Source: a virus
Virus record (IMG/VR): IMGVR_UViG_3300046028_001120
Coordinates: 1 to 21,488 of that record
Strand: one strand, 5' to 3'
DNA length: 21,488 nt
Shown here: in pieces, positions 21,299-21,488 of the stretch
How the letters are laid out: each line of letters begins with the position of its first letter
Numbering within the stretch: the first letter of the stretch is position 1
The notes under the pieces: model-generated
The model's input: the letters and a program-made list of their open reading frames with translations, nothing else
Databases searched by the model: none
Told to the model about the DNA's origin: nothing
Position numbers and translations under genes: made by a program

Positions 21299-21488
21299 TG
21301 GTATCCTCCTTCTGGTGGCGTGCAGGTGTGTATCGCAGTCAAGTCAGCCGTGCGCTTACCGCAGCGGGGGCAGAAGTTGCGGGGTTCTGGTGGCTGTGCT
21401 AGGACTTTATTGATTGCCTCAATGGCGTGGAGCATTTCGTAACTAGTGCTATTTGAGTTCCCCATTGCCTTCTTTGCCAGCTTCAATG
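21295..21488 (-). CDS. Zinc-ribbon-like small phage protein, 5' end outside window or at edge
   Basis: At least 63 residues, reading leftward from the window edge. The frame is open to the end, so the true start may lie outside; a TTG at 21486 and an ATG at 21465 are possible starts. The C-terminal half has CPRCGKRTADLTAIHTCTPP: a CxxC pair followed by HxC, which would suit a small zinc ribbon. The final PPEGGYQ codons contain the strong ribosome-binding site of the next gene. Function is unknown. Confidence 0.5.
   Translation of the reverse strand, partial: LKLAKKAMGNSNSTSYEMLHAIEAINKVLAQPPEPRNFCPRCGKRTADLTAIHTCTPPEGGYQ

Overview
The window is the late structural and lysis region of a tailed double-stranded DNA phage or prophage. 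It is most likely a siphovirus with a long, non-contractile tail: it has an HK97-fold capsid protein, tail tube, G/GT tail chaperone, lambda-type tape measure and J-like tip genes, and no sheath or baseplate genes. Base composition is moderate and Shine-Dalgarno sites are canonical (one, at 13013-13022, matches ten bases in a row), so the host is a Gram-negative-type bacterium. The style of the small lysis and accessory proteins reminds me of phages of freshwater Betaproteobacteria, but that is a weak inference. No integrase, repressor, terminase or portal is visible, so lytic and prophage states cannot be told apart.

Plus strand, 1-20097: genes are packed with ATGA/TAATG overlaps or very short gaps, as in one late operon. 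Order: end of a major capsid protein; intrinsic terminator; a second, complete HK97-fold capsid paralogue; gp6-like connector; head-tail adaptor; tail terminator; two tandem tail tube paralogues; a 67-aa ORF; a Dps/ferritin-like protein; a His-rich 75-aa ORF; tail assembly chaperone G with a canonical A_AAA_AAC slippery site giving a G-T fusion; an HK97 gp10-like protein; the 812-aa tape measure; a 950-aa fibre ending in a self-cleaving S74 chaperone domain; small accessory ORFs; two tail-tip proteins; a GNAT acetyltransferase; a 1102-aa J-like tip protein; a glycine-rich adhesin; and a lysis cassette (two small membrane proteins, a GTA-type holin, an M15 endopeptidase).

Minus strand, 21488-20088: six small ORFs in a tightly overlapping operon run towards the late operon and meet the endolysin gene with a 10-bp overlap. 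They include a zinc-ribbon-like ORF cut by the window edge and a MazG-like C-terminal gene. The rest have no secure function.

The most unusual points are that both main structural proteins (capsid and tail tube) occur as diverged tandem pairs, that a Dps-like protein with exact ferroxidase-site spacing lies inside the tail module, and that two gene junctions in the minus-strand operon share a repeated boundary sequence serving as C-terminus, ribosome-binding site and start codon. No stretch above 300 bases lacks a gene. I saw no tRNA, CRISPR array, insertion sequence or attachment site.
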